The notes under the pieces were generated by a model. The model made no database searches. It saw only the letters and a list, made by a program, of their open reading frames with translations, and was not told the origin of the DNA. Shown here piece by piece: positions 7,862 through 14,476 of a DNA stretch of 19,272 bases. The translations under genes and the position numbers were made by a program. Numbering within the stretch: the stretch's first letter is position 1; each line of letters begins with the position of its first letter. The stretch lies in assembly GCA_046462535.1 (NCBI GenBank), contig JBKGVF010000005.1, positions 1-19,272 of the forward strand. Reading direction: 5' to 3'. The DNA comes from JAAZCI01 sp046462535 (lineage in GTDB: Bacteria; Pseudomonadota; Gammaproteobacteria; Cardiobacteriales; Wohlfahrtiimonadaceae).

Positions 7862-8533
7862 ATGACAGTACCAGTAATTTGTGTTGATGGCCCCGGAGGG
7901 GTGGGAAAAGGCACGTTAACGCTTGCGCTTGCTAAGCGTCTTGGTTGGCATCTCCTTGACTCGGGAGCGATCTATAGAGCTTTAGCGCTCTATGCTGTTA
8001 AGCAAGGGGTTGATTTGGAAGATGAGTTAGCGTTAGCTTCATTAGCACTCATGCTCCCTTTGATCTTCAGGGAAGAGGAGGGAGTGCAGATTTTTTTAGA
8101 AGAGGAGAATGTAACGGAGCAGATTCGACGAGAGGAGAGTGGTGCAAATGCTTCAATCATAGCCAAACATCCTAAGGTGCGAGAAGCTCTGCTTGCTAGG
8201 CAAAGGGCGTTTGCTAAGGCGCCTGGCTTGGTAGCTGATGGACGGGATATGGGGACCGAAATTTTCCCTAATGCGCTGTTAAAGATCTTTCTGACAGCAT
8301 CAAGCGAGATTCGTGCAGAGCGAAGATATAAACAGTTGTTACAGTCGGGGAATTGCGTTAAAATGGAGGCCGTTTTATCTGAAGTTAAAGAGCGCGATGC
8401 GCGGGACCGATCGCGGAGTGCTTCCCCACTTATTCCAGCAGAGGATGCGATTGTTATCGATACCACTGATCTGGGAGTGACGGAGGTATTTGATCGGGTC
8501 TGGGCTGAAGTTCAACGGAAGAGAGCGCTATAG
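7862..8533 (+). CDS. cmk: cytidylate kinase
   Basis: Phosphorylates CMP and dCMP with ATP. From the preferred start at 7862 the protein has 223 residues, matching the roughly 227 of E. coli. Motifs: P-loop GPGGVGKGTL (10-19), LLDSGAIYR (31-39), ADGRDMGT (125-132), KIFLTAS (141-147) and the lid region RDARDRSRS (178-186). The ATG at 7862 is chosen because GGGAG (7852-7856) sits five bases upstream and the protein begins at the expected point before VICVDGPGG. An in-frame ATG at 7790 would add 24 Arg/Glu-rich residues without family counterpart; it does have a purine-rich AGGAGAGG nine bases upstream and overlaps the stop of a six-codon ORF. rpsA follows, as in most gammaproteobacteria. Confidence 0.95.
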   Translation: MTVPVICVDGPGGVGKGTLTLALAKRLGWHLLDSGAIYRALALYAVKQGVDLEDELALASLALMLPLIFREEEGVQIFLEEENVTEQIRREESGANASIIAKHPKVREALLARQRAFAKAPGLVADGRDMGTEIFPNALLKIFLTASSEIRAERRYKQLLQSGNCVKMEAVLSEVKERDARDRSRSASPLIPAEDAIVIDTTDLGVTEVFDRVWAEVQRKRAL

Positions 8534-8716
8534 GTGGAGGGGACTCTACCTACAGAGAATTGATAGGTTTTACTTTTTATTAGGCGTATTAGATGTAATT
8601 CAATCATTACTAACTAATACATTTTGATTCATTTTAACAGGGTGCACACGTCAGAGGCGCCATTGAGAAATATCTCATTGTGCAATATCTGATTTAAGTG
8701 CGTTTAAGTTTTATTT
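8531..8716 (+). promoter_or_regulatory. structured rpsA leader (candidate S1 autoregulatory region)
   Basis: The gap between cmk and rpsA contains, in order: a 9-bp hairpin overlapping the cmk stop with a GGGA (GNRA-type) loop (8531-8552, one G-U pair); a bipartite stem-loop with outer arms GTATTAG/CTAATAC (8586-8592, 8614-8620) and inner arms GTAAT/ATTAC (8595-8599, 8606-8610); two 15-base tandem repeats (8661-8690); and two TTTAAGT copies ten bases apart (8693-8709). No Shine-Dalgarno precedes the ATG; the last 15 bases are almost all A/T. In E. coli the rpsA leader is likewise folded, lacks a good Shine-Dalgarno, and is repressed by free S1. Whether the same holds here is inferred. Confidence 0.6.
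8661..8690 (+). repeat. two tandem 15-base repeats in the rpsA leader
   Basis: CATTGAGAAATATCT (8661-8675) is followed directly by CATTGTGCAATATCT (8676-8690); 13 of 15 positions are identical. The first copy also forms TGAGA-AATA-TCTCA with the start of the second. Confidence 0.8.
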
Positions 8717-10387
8717 ATGTCATTAAGTTTTGCAGAGTTATTTGAACAGTCGATTGCTGAAGAGCAAACACGACAAGTTGGTGCTGTTATTAAAGCAACA
8801 GTCGTCGCTATTGAGAGTGAAGTTGTCTTAGTTGATGTTGGCCTTAAGAGTGAAGGTCGTATCTCGAGAGATGAGTTTCTTGATGCTGACGGTGAGCTAG
8901 AGATTAGCGTTGGTGATGAGGTTGATGTTGTTCTTGAATCTCTCGAAGATGGTTTTGGTGAAACACGAGTATCACGTGAAAAAGCAAAACGTGCAGAAGT
9001 GTGGAGCTACTTAGAGAAGAAGAAAGAAGCAGATGAGATCGTTCAAGGACGCATTTCAGGGCGCGTACGTGGTGGATTTACCGTTTCACTCGGTACAGAG
9101 CGTGCTTTCTTACCAGGTTCGTTAGTGGATGTTCGTCCCGTAAGAGATATCTCTTACCTAGAAGGTAAAGAGTTAGATCTTAAAATTATTAAATTAGATC
9201 AGAAGCGCAATAACATCGTTGTATCACGTCGAGCGGTTGTAGAAGAGGCATACTCTGCAGAGCGTGAAGAGCTCCTCAAGACATTAGAGGAAGGCGATGT
9301 AATCAAAGGAGTGGTTAAAAACCTCACTGATTATGGTGCGTTTATCGATTTAGGTGGTATTGACGGTCTACTCCATATCACTGATATGGCGTGGAGACGT
9401 GTTCGTCACCCATCCGAAATTGTTAATATCAACGATGAGATTGAGGTGAAACTACTTAACTTTGATCGTGAGCGCAATCGTGTCTCACTAGGTCTAAAAC
9501 AGTTAGGTGAAGATCCTTGGAAAGATATCGGTATGCGTTTCCCAGCTGGAATCCAAGTAGCTGGTAAAGTAACCAACATCACTGATTATGGTTGCTTCGT
9601 TGAAATTGAAGATGGTATCGAAGGACTTGTTCACGTCTCTGAGATGGATTGGACCAACAAGAATGTTAACCCCTCTAAGGTAGTCACTGTAGGGGAAGAG
9701 GTTAATGTAGTAATCCTTGATATCGATGAAGAGCGTCGCCGTATCTCCTTAGGTATGAAGCAGTGTATGCCGAATCCTTGGGAAGAGTTTGAGATGAAGT
9801 ACAACAAAGATGATAAGCTTACCGGTACGATTAAATCGATTACCGATTTTGGAATCTTTGTTGGTCTTGACGGTGGTATCGATGGTCTTGTTCACTTATC
9901 AGATATCTCTTGGGATATCCCAGGTGAAGAGGCGATTCGCGAGTATACCCGTGGTGATGAGGTAGAGGTTGTTGTCTTAGCGGTTGATGCTGAGCGTGAG
10001 CGTATCTCATTAGGAATCAAGCAGTTAGATAAAGATCCATTAGCGAGCTTCTTAGCAGAGCATGAGAAAGGTAGCATTGTGAAAGGGCAGATCCTAGAGG
10101 TTGATGCTCGTTTTGCTACTGTAGATCTTGGTGATGGCGTTGAGGGAAGCATTCGCGCTTCTGAGATTTCAGAAGAGCGGGTTGATGATGTTCGCAATGT
10201 TTATAATGTGGGGGATGAAGTTGAAGCTCGCTTTATGAATGTTGATCGTCGTAATCGTTCAATTGTTCTATCAGTTAAAGCTAAAGATCAAGTTACTGAT
10301 CGTGAGCTCTCTGGCTATAATGAGCAGCCTGCGGCAGTGGGTACGACGCTTGGAGACCTCTTAAAAGAGCAGATGAAAAATAACTAA
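8717..10387 (+). CDS. rpsA: 30S ribosomal protein S1
   Basis: The large, acidic S1 protein binds A/U-rich mRNA leaders and unwinds them on the 30S subunit. The 556 residues equal the E. coli length and contain six S1/OB repeats at about 20-87, 105-171, 190-258, 275-345, 362-432 and 449-518. The central four are the clearest, each with a YGAF/YGCF/FGIF-type strand (YGAFIDLGGIDGLLH, YGCFVEIEDGIEGLVH, FGIFVGLDGGIDGLVH) and an RISLG- or RVSLG-type ending. The start at 8717 gives the conserved MSLSFAELFEQS beginning and is not preceded by a Shine-Dalgarno, as in other rpsA genes. Codon use is biased toward a restricted set (GGT, GTT, CGT), more than in flanking genes, as expected for high expression. 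It ends in a hairpin at the stop and then a strong terminator. Confidence 0.98.
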   Translation: MSLSFAELFEQSIAEEQTRQVGAVIKATVVAIESEVVLVDVGLKSEGRISRDEFLDADGELEISVGDEVDVVLESLEDGFGETRVSREKAKRAEVWSYLEKKKEADEIVQGRISGRVRGGFTVSLGTERAFLPGSLVDVRPVRDISYLEGKELDLKIIKLDQKRNNIVVSRRAVVEEAYSAEREELLKTLEEGDVIKGVVKNLTDYGAFIDLGGIDGLLHITDMAWRRVRHPSEIVNINDEIEVKLLNFDRERNRVSLGLKQLGEDPWKDIGMRFPAGIQVAGKVTNITDYGCFVEIEDGIEGLVHVSEMDWTNKNVNPSKVVTVGEEVNVVILDIDEERRRISLGMKQCMPNPWEEFEMKYNKDDKLTGTIKSITDFGIFVGLDGGIDGLVHLSDISWDIPGEEAIREYTRGDEVEVVVLAVDAERERISLGIKQLDKDPLASFLAEHEKGSIVKGQILEVDARFATVDLGDGVEGSIRASEISEERVDDVRNVYNVGDEVEARFMNVDRRNRSIVLSVKAKDQVTDRELSGYNEQPAAVGTTLGDLLKEQMKNN

Positions 10388-10398
10388 CTAAGTTAGTT
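10382..10398 (+). repeat. inverted repeat spanning the rpsA stop codon
   Basis: AACTAAC-TAA-GTTAGTT is a perfect 7-bp hairpin with a three-base loop. The rpsA stop (TAA, 10385-10387) lies in the left arm. Three further T follow, but the AT-rich stem is weaker than the terminator just downstream. Confidence 0.7.
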
Positions 10399-10404
10399 TT
10401 TAAT

Positions 10405-10450
10405 AAAAAGACCATTATGGGGTGATGAGCCACCATAATGGTCTCTTTTT
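10405..10450 (+). terminator. strong Rho-independent terminator of rpsA
   Basis: A perfect 12-bp stem AGACCATTATGG/CCATAATGGTCT (10409-10420 with 10433-10444) with a 12-base loop, then C and five T (10446-10450). An A-rich run upstream means it could also stop minus-strand transcripts. Confidence 0.93.
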
Positions 10451-10496
10451 ATTGGAATGGTGTGGCCTTACTTATCAGTTCTCTACTAACATTAAT

Positions 10497-10519
10497 ATTG
10501 TGGTAGCGATTATCACAAT
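10497..10519. promoter_or_regulatory. operator-like dyad upstream of ihfB
   Basis: Nine-base arms ATTGTGGTA and TATCACAAT (reverse complement ATTGTGATA, eight of nine matching) flank a five-base centre GCGAT. The dyad overlaps a possible promoter TTGTGG (10498-10503), 17 bases, AATTAT (10521-10526). The half-sites share TGTG/CACA with a CRP site, but the nine-base spacing between TGTGG and TCACA is wrong for CRP (six). The binding protein is unknown. Confidence 0.45.
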
Positions 10520-10540
10520 TAATTATCTATTGGAATTCAA

Positions 10541-10563
10541 AATATTTTAGGGAGTAAAATATT
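10541..10563 (+). promoter_or_regulatory. ribosome binding site of ihfB held in a hairpin loop
   Basis: AATATTTT (10541-10548) pairs perfectly with AAAATATT (10556-10563). The seven-base loop AGGGAGT (10549-10555) contains the Shine-Dalgarno, and the ATG follows the stem directly at 10564. As DNA the same sequence is a palindrome that a protein could bind. Confidence 0.65.
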
Positions 10564-10866
10564 ATGACAAAATCAGAATTAGTACAGAGATTAGGAAAAC
10601 GGTATCCCCACTACCCGATCTCTGAAATTGAGAAAGGTGTAAAGATTATTTTAGAGCATATTAGTGAGACATTAGGGCAGGGCCGTAGAGTGGAAGTGCG
10701 CGGTTTTGGTAGTTTCTCTGTACGTTACCGAGCTCCTAAGACTGGGCGTAACCCCCGTACTGGAGATGCAGTTGAGCTCAATGGAAAGTATGCGACCCAT
10801 TTTAAGCCAGGAAAGTATCTACGAGAGAGTGTTAACGAAAGTCGCCATAAGTATAAAATTAAATAG
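10564..10866 (+). CDS. ihfB: integration host factor beta subunit
   Basis: Small nucleoid protein that pairs with IHF-alpha, binds specific sites and bends DNA sharply. The 100 residues are slightly longer than the 94 of E. coli, mainly at the basic C-terminus (ESRHKYKIK). Diagnostic features: Glu44 and Arg46 in RRVEVRGFGSFSVR (41-54), which in IHF-beta read the conserved TTR of the site, and the arm tip GRNPRTG (61-67) with the intercalating Pro64. These features and the position straight after rpsA favour IHF-beta over HU. AGGGAG (10549-10554) lies nine bases upstream of ATG, within a hairpin loop. The gene is flanked by terminators on both sides, so it is probably transcribed alone from a promoter in 10451-10560. 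Confidence 0.96.
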   Translation: MTKSELVQRLGKRYPHYPISEIEKGVKIILEHISETLGQGRRVEVRGFGSFSVRYRAPKTGRNPRTGDAVELNGKYATHFKPGKYLRESVNESRHKYKIK

Positions 10867-10904
10867 TTAGTTGCTAAGTAAGCCACACCCTTCTATTTGT
10901 TTGT

Positions 10905-10910
10905 TAGAAT
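10905..10910 (+). promoter_or_regulatory. candidate ispD -10 box inside the ihfB terminator
   Basis: TAGAAT matches five of six -10 bases; 17 bases upstream is GCCACA (10882-10887), a weak -35. Initiation near 10917 would fall in the terminator loop, so the new transcript would not form the hairpin. Only 32 bases separate the terminator from the ispD start, leaving little room for another promoter. Confidence 0.3.
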
Positions 10911-10939
10911 GCTACCTTTGGAAGAAGGTAGCATTTTTT
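10908..10939 (+). terminator. Rho-independent terminator of ihfB
   Basis: Perfect 11-bp stem AATGCTACCTT/AAGGTAGCATT (10908-10918 with 10925-10935), six-base loop, six T (10934-10939). It rules out a start for ispD in this stretch. Confidence 0.94.
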
Positions 10940-10971
10940 ATTGCCACCAATCGATTGAGTTGAGGGTATGT

Positions 10972-11676
10972 ATGAAAGTTCCACCAATCTATTTTGTTAT
11001 TCCTGCCGCTGGGGTAGGTAGTCGTATGCAGCAAGAGCGGCCAAAGCAATATCTCCCCTTAAAAGGGGGGGATCTGTTAACCACAACGGTACGCTTATTT
11101 CTCAAGGCAGCTCATCTACATAGTGGCGTTATAGTTCATGGCAAAGCAGATCGCTACTTCACACCATTTTCAGATATTGGAGGAGAGCGCCTTCAATATA
11201 TTGAGGGGGGTGCTTCCCGTGCAGAGAGTGTCTATAACGGCTTGCAGCTTTTAGTTGAAGAGCAGGGCGTTGAGGGGTGGGTTATTGTGCACGACGCCGC
11301 AAGACCTGGCTTAAGTGTGGAAGAGCTCAATCACTTTATCAGATCGGTACTTAAGGATTCTCCCGCTGCGGGGGGAATTATGGCTCTTCCTGCCCAAGAC
11401 ACACTGAAAGTAGTGGAGGGGGAGAGAATTAGAAAGACGCTGGATCGTAGTCAAGTTTGGCAAGCGCAAACCCCCCAGATGTTTCCTCTAAAGTTGCTCT
11501 ATGAGTTGTTAGGTGATGGGCTTAAAAAAGGGCTCAATCTCACTGATGAGGCCTCTGTTTTAGAGTATAATGGGCTTTCTCCACAGATCTATCGTGGATA
11601 TGCACATAATTTTAAAATTACATATCCCGAAGATCTCACATTAATGCGGCTCTATTTAGAAGCGAGGGATAGATGA
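10972..11676 (+). CDS. ispD: 2-C-methyl-D-erythritol 4-phosphate cytidylyltransferase
   Basis: Joins CTP and MEP to give CDP-methylerythritol in the non-mevalonate isoprenoid pathway; cytosolic. The 234 residues match the usual length (236 in E. coli). Motifs: CTP-binding PAAGVGSRM (11-19) and RPKQYL (23-28), the GGASRAESVYNGL stretch (79-91), VHDAARP (106-112), QTPQMF (166-171) and ITYPEDL (216-222). The ATG at 10972 is chosen over the longer TTG-initiated frame at 10897 because that extension runs through the ihfB terminator, while GAGGG (10962-10966) sits five bases before 10972. The stop overlaps the ispF start by four bases (ATGA), so the two are translationally coupled. ftsB, which often precedes ispD in gammaproteobacteria, is absent here. 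Confidence 0.96.
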   Translation: MKVPPIYFVIPAAGVGSRMQQERPKQYLPLKGGDLLTTTVRLFLKAAHLHSGVIVHGKADRYFTPFSDIGGERLQYIEGGASRAESVYNGLQLLVEEQGVEGWVIVHDAARPGLSVEELNHFIRSVLKDSPAAGGIMALPAQDTLKVVEGERIRKTLDRSQVWQAQTPQMFPLKLLYELLGDGLKKGLNLTDEASVLEYNGLSPQIYRGYAHNFKITYPEDLTLMRLYLEARDR

Positions 11677-12176
11677 GTCAACAGTTTGGGCGGATAGGTT
11701 TTGGATTTGATGTGCATCGGTTTAAAGAGGGCAATCACTTGATGATTGGCGGTGTAAAAATCCCTTATCAAAAGGCCTTTGATGCTCACTCAGATGGCGA
11801 TGTTCTGCTCCATGCGTTAACAGATGCCCTCTTAGGGGCGGTGAAAGGGGGGGATATTGGTACATTATTTCCTGATACGGATCCCCAATATAGTGGCGCT
11901 GATAGTCGCTCTCTTCTTCGAGAGGTTTATAAGTTAGTACGACAGAAGGGGTGGTGTATCAATAATATTGATATGACGGTGATGGCGGAGGCGCCAAAGC
12001 TGATGCCCTATCGGGATGCCATTGAGCGTCAGATTGCAAAGGATTTGGTTGTTGATCTGCACGATATTAACTTTAAAGCGACGACGATGGAGCGTCTTGG
12101 TCCGATTGGCGCAGGTGAGGGGATTGCAGCGCAAGTTGTAGTACTGTTAAAGCCCCTTGAAGAGCAGATTAACTAA
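11673..12176 (+). CDS. ispF: 2-C-methyl-D-erythritol 2,4-cyclodiphosphate synthase
   Basis: Cyclises CDP-ME 2-phosphate to MEcPP with release of CMP, two steps after IspD; works as a zinc-dependent trimer. The 167 residues carry metal ligands Asp13 and His15 (GFDVH) and His47 (AHSDGDVLLHALTDA, 38-52), then PDTDP (67-71) and the C-terminal KATTMERLGPIGAGEGIA (131-148), where the family more often has TTTE; Met at the third position is a mild change. It starts within the ispD stop (ATGA). The TAA stop lies in a 12-base perfect palindrome. Confidence 0.97.
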   Translation: MSQQFGRIGFGFDVHRFKEGNHLMIGGVKIPYQKAFDAHSDGDVLLHALTDALLGAVKGGDIGTLFPDTDPQYSGADSRSLLREVYKLVRQKGWCINNIDMTVMAEAPKLMPYRDAIERQIAKDLVVDLHDINFKATTMERLGPIGAGEGIAAQVVVLLKPLEEQIN

Positions 12177-12202
12177 TCGATTAGCGATACATTCGAAGTA
12201 TC
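12173..12202. repeat. palindromes at the ispF 3' end
   Basis: CTAATCGATTAG (12173-12184) is a perfect 12-base palindrome containing the ispF stop. It is followed by GATAC/GTATC arms (12186-12190, 12198-12202) around ATTCGAA. No T run follows, so these are not an obvious terminator; metG may be read through from ispDF. Confidence 0.6.
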
Positions 12203-12264
12203 ATGTAACCATCTGCTTCAATTAAAAGAGCAGAGATGAGGAATAGATAGGATTAAATTACAGC

Positions 12265-14343
12265 ATGCAGAAAAAACGAGAATTATTTGTCACCAATGCA
12301 CTTCCCTATGCGAATGGGGATATTCATTTAGGCCACCTTCTTGGCTATGTTCAGGCAGATGTTTGGGTTCGCTATTTACGAATGCGGGGTAATGAGGTCC
12401 ATTATATCTGTGCTGATGATACGCATGGGACACCCGTTATGCTCAAAGCTGAAGAGTTAGGGATCAGTACTGATGAGCTCATCAAAAAAGCTCATGCAGC
12501 CCACCTTCAAGATTTTACCGATTTCTCAGTAATTTTTGATAATTACTATACAACTCATAGTGAAGAGAATCGCTATTTTGTAGAGGATATTTACCTAAAA
12601 CTCAAAGAGGCAGGGTTTATCGAGACACGCACAATAGAGCAGTTTTATGATGAAGAGAAAGAGATGTTTCTTCCTGACCGCTTTATTAAAGGGGAATGCC
12701 CTAAGTGTCATGCAAAAGATCAATATGGTGATAATTGTGAAGCGTGTGGTACTACCTACCATCCTACCGAATTAATAGAGCCTTTTTCAGCGGTATCGGG
12801 TAATAAGCCGATCTTAAAGCCATCGGAACATTTTTTCTTTAAGCTATCCGATCCAAAGTGTGTCACATTTTTGCGTGAGTTTTTAGAGGATGAGGATCGA
12901 CTCCAATCTGAGGCAGCGAATAAGATGCGTGAGTGGATTGGTGAAGAGGGGGATGTAAAGCTCTCTGATTGGGATATTTCGCGCGATGCCCCCTACTTTG
13001 GTTTCCCTATTCCTAATGAAGAGAATAAGTTTTTTTATGTGTGGCTTGATGCACCAGCAGGTTATTTTGCCTCACTAAAGAATTATGCCGATCAGCGAGG
13101 TGATATTGAGATTGATCGCTTTATTGATGGGAGACGGGCGAAAGAGGAGGGAACCGAAATGGTACACTTCCTAGGGAAAGATATTATGTATTTCCATACC
13201 CTATTTTGGCCCGCAATGCTTAAGTTCTCTGGATATCGCGTCCCTAGCCAATATGCAATTAATGGCTTTTTAACGGTTAATGGGGCAAAGATGAGTAAAT
13301 CACGCGGAACCTTTATTACCGCCCGCTCCTATATTGATCAGGGGCTCAATCCTGAGTGGCTTCGTTACTACTTCTCGGCAAAAACCACAGGGGCTATTGA
13401 TGACCTTGATCTCAATATGGATGATTTTGCGAATCGGGTTAACTCAGATCTGATCGGGAAATATGTCAATATCGCATCTCGTACGAGCCGCTTTATCTCC
13501 CGTAACTTTAAGAATACGCTTACAGAGCCTGCCACTGAAGCAGCAGAGTTACTAGCTAAGATTAATGGGCTTAAAGAGGAAATTTTAGCAGGTTACGAGA
13601 CCCGTAATTTTGGAAGTGCATTAAGGGCGGTCTCCCGCGCCTGCGATTGGGTGAATGAGCACTTTGATGCTAATAAGCCGTGGGAGATGGCGAAAGAGCC
13701 AGAAAAAGAGCAGTTGCTACATCAGCTCTGTAGCGCCTATTTAGAGGCGTTTCGCCGTTTAACGATCTATTTGAAGCCCGTTATTCCGACGGTTGCTACG
13801 GCAGTGGAGAGTTATCTTAATATAGAGCCTCTTCTCTTTGCGGATTTAGATCAGCCCCTATCGGCGGGTCATATTATCAATGAGTATGAGCACCTTATGA
13901 CGCGTCTTAATCGTAAGGATCTTGATAAACTTATTGAAGCTAATCGGGAGGCATTAAGTGCTGAGCGGGGTGATCAGGCATCGGGGAAGAAGAGTAAGAA
14001 GCAGGATAAAGAGAGCTATATCACCATCGATGACTTTGCAAAGGTCGATCTGCGTTTAGGAAAAGTCCTCTCCTGTGACTTTATTGAGGGGGCTGATAAG
14101 CTGCTCTCATTCCAAGTGGATTTAGGGGAGGAGCGTCCCCGTACGATCTTCTCTGGTATTCGAGCCTTCTATGAAGATCCAAAAGCATTAGAGGGGATGT
14201 ATGTTGTTGTGGTAGCTAATTTGGCACCAAGAAAGATGCGCTTTGGCACCAGTGAGGGGATGATTCTCTCTGCATCAACGAAGGAGGAGCTGACACTCTT
14301 AACATCGGAGCGTGCTTTAAAGCCAGGCGCAAAAATATCATAA
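12265..14343 (+). CDS. metG: methionyl-tRNA synthetase
   Basis: Class I aminoacyl-tRNA synthetase charging tRNA-Met, including initiator tRNA. The 692 residues (E. coli 677) contain the HIGH-type motif HLGH (21-24), a zinc-binding insertion with Cys145, Cys148, Cys158 and Cys161, WLDAPAGYF (260-268), the KMSKS loop (342-346), an anticodon-binding helical domain (about 390-550) with FDANKPWEMAK, a basic linker (SGKKSKKQDKE), and a C-terminal EMAP/Trbp111-type tRNA-binding dimerisation domain (about 585-692). The ribosome site is poor: AGGA at 12249-12252 lies twelve bases from the ATG. No terminator is seen between ispF and metG (88 bases). It ends in a strong terminator. Confidence 0.98.
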   Translation: MQKKRELFVTNALPYANGDIHLGHLLGYVQADVWVRYLRMRGNEVHYICADDTHGTPVMLKAEELGISTDELIKKAHAAHLQDFTDFSVIFDNYYTTHSEENRYFVEDIYLKLKEAGFIETRTIEQFYDEEKEMFLPDRFIKGECPKCHAKDQYGDNCEACGTTYHPTELIEPFSAVSGNKPILKPSEHFFFKLSDPKCVTFLREFLEDEDRLQSEAANKMREWIGEEGDVKLSDWDISRDAPYFGFPIPNEENKFFYVWLDAPAGYFASLKNYADQRGDIEIDRFIDGRRAKEEGTEMVHFLGKDIMYFHTLFWPAMLKFSGYRVPSQYAINGFLTVNGAKMSKSRGTFITARSYIDQGLNPEWLRYYFSAKTTGAIDDLDLNMDDFANRVNSDLIGKYVNIASRTSRFISRNFKNTLTEPATEAAELLAKINGLKEEILAGYETRNFGSALRAVSRACDWVNEHFDANKPWEMAKEPEKEQLLHQLCSAYLEAFRRLTIYLKPVIPTVATAVESYLNIEPLLFADLDQPLSAGHIINEYEHLMTRLNRKDLDKLIEANREALSAERGDQASGKKSKKQDKESYITIDDFAKVDLRLGKVLSCDFIEGADKLLSFQVDLGEERPRTIFSGIRAFYEDPKALEGMYVVVVANLAPRKMRFGTSEGMILSASTKEELTLLTSERALKPGAKIS

Positions 14344-14371
14344 AAGAGCAGAATAAAGAGCTATTGTATTT

Positions 14372-14403
14372 AGAGAGCGTCGAGTGGGACGCTCTCTTTT
14401 TTT
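14372..14403 (+). terminator. Rho-independent terminator of metG
   Basis: Perfect 10-bp stem AGAGAGCGTC/GACGCTCTCT (14372-14381 with 14388-14397), loop GAGTGG, then seven T (14397-14403). Confidence 0.95.
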
Positions 14404-14412
14404 ATCATCATA

Positions 14413-14422
14413 GGGTACAATA
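14413..14422 (+). promoter_or_regulatory. -10 region for yjgR (candidate)
   Basis: GGGTACAATA contains a -10-like TACAAT (14416-14421) just after the metG terminator. The same ten bases recur before prfC. No good -35 is seen at 16-18 bases. Confidence 0.4.
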
Positions 14423-14476
14423 AGCGCATATTTTGATCATTTTTGAGTTAATTAAGTGGAGTATTTAGGAGACAGT

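Noticed and set aside
8661..8690. Start of a CRISPR array
   Set aside because: Only two adjacent copies with no spacers and a 15-base unit.
9892..10197. 101-codon minus-strand frame within rpsA
   Set aside because: Ser/Arg/Thr-rich shadow of a highly biased coding sequence; no independent support.
10497..10519. CRP binding site upstream of ihfB
   Set aside because: TGTG and CACA are present, but the half-site spacing is nine rather than six bases.
10897..10971. A 25-residue N-terminal extension of IspD beginning at TTG 10897
   Set aside because: It runs through the 11-bp ihfB terminator, starts with TTG and has no family counterpart; ATG 10972 has a good ribosome site.
12173..12202. Terminator between ispF and metG
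   Set aside because: The palindromes have no following T run.
14456..14476. GTG start for YjgR seven codons upstream
   Set aside because: The AGGAG at 14467-14471 lies inside that extension and is correctly spaced for ATG 14477, where homologous proteins begin.
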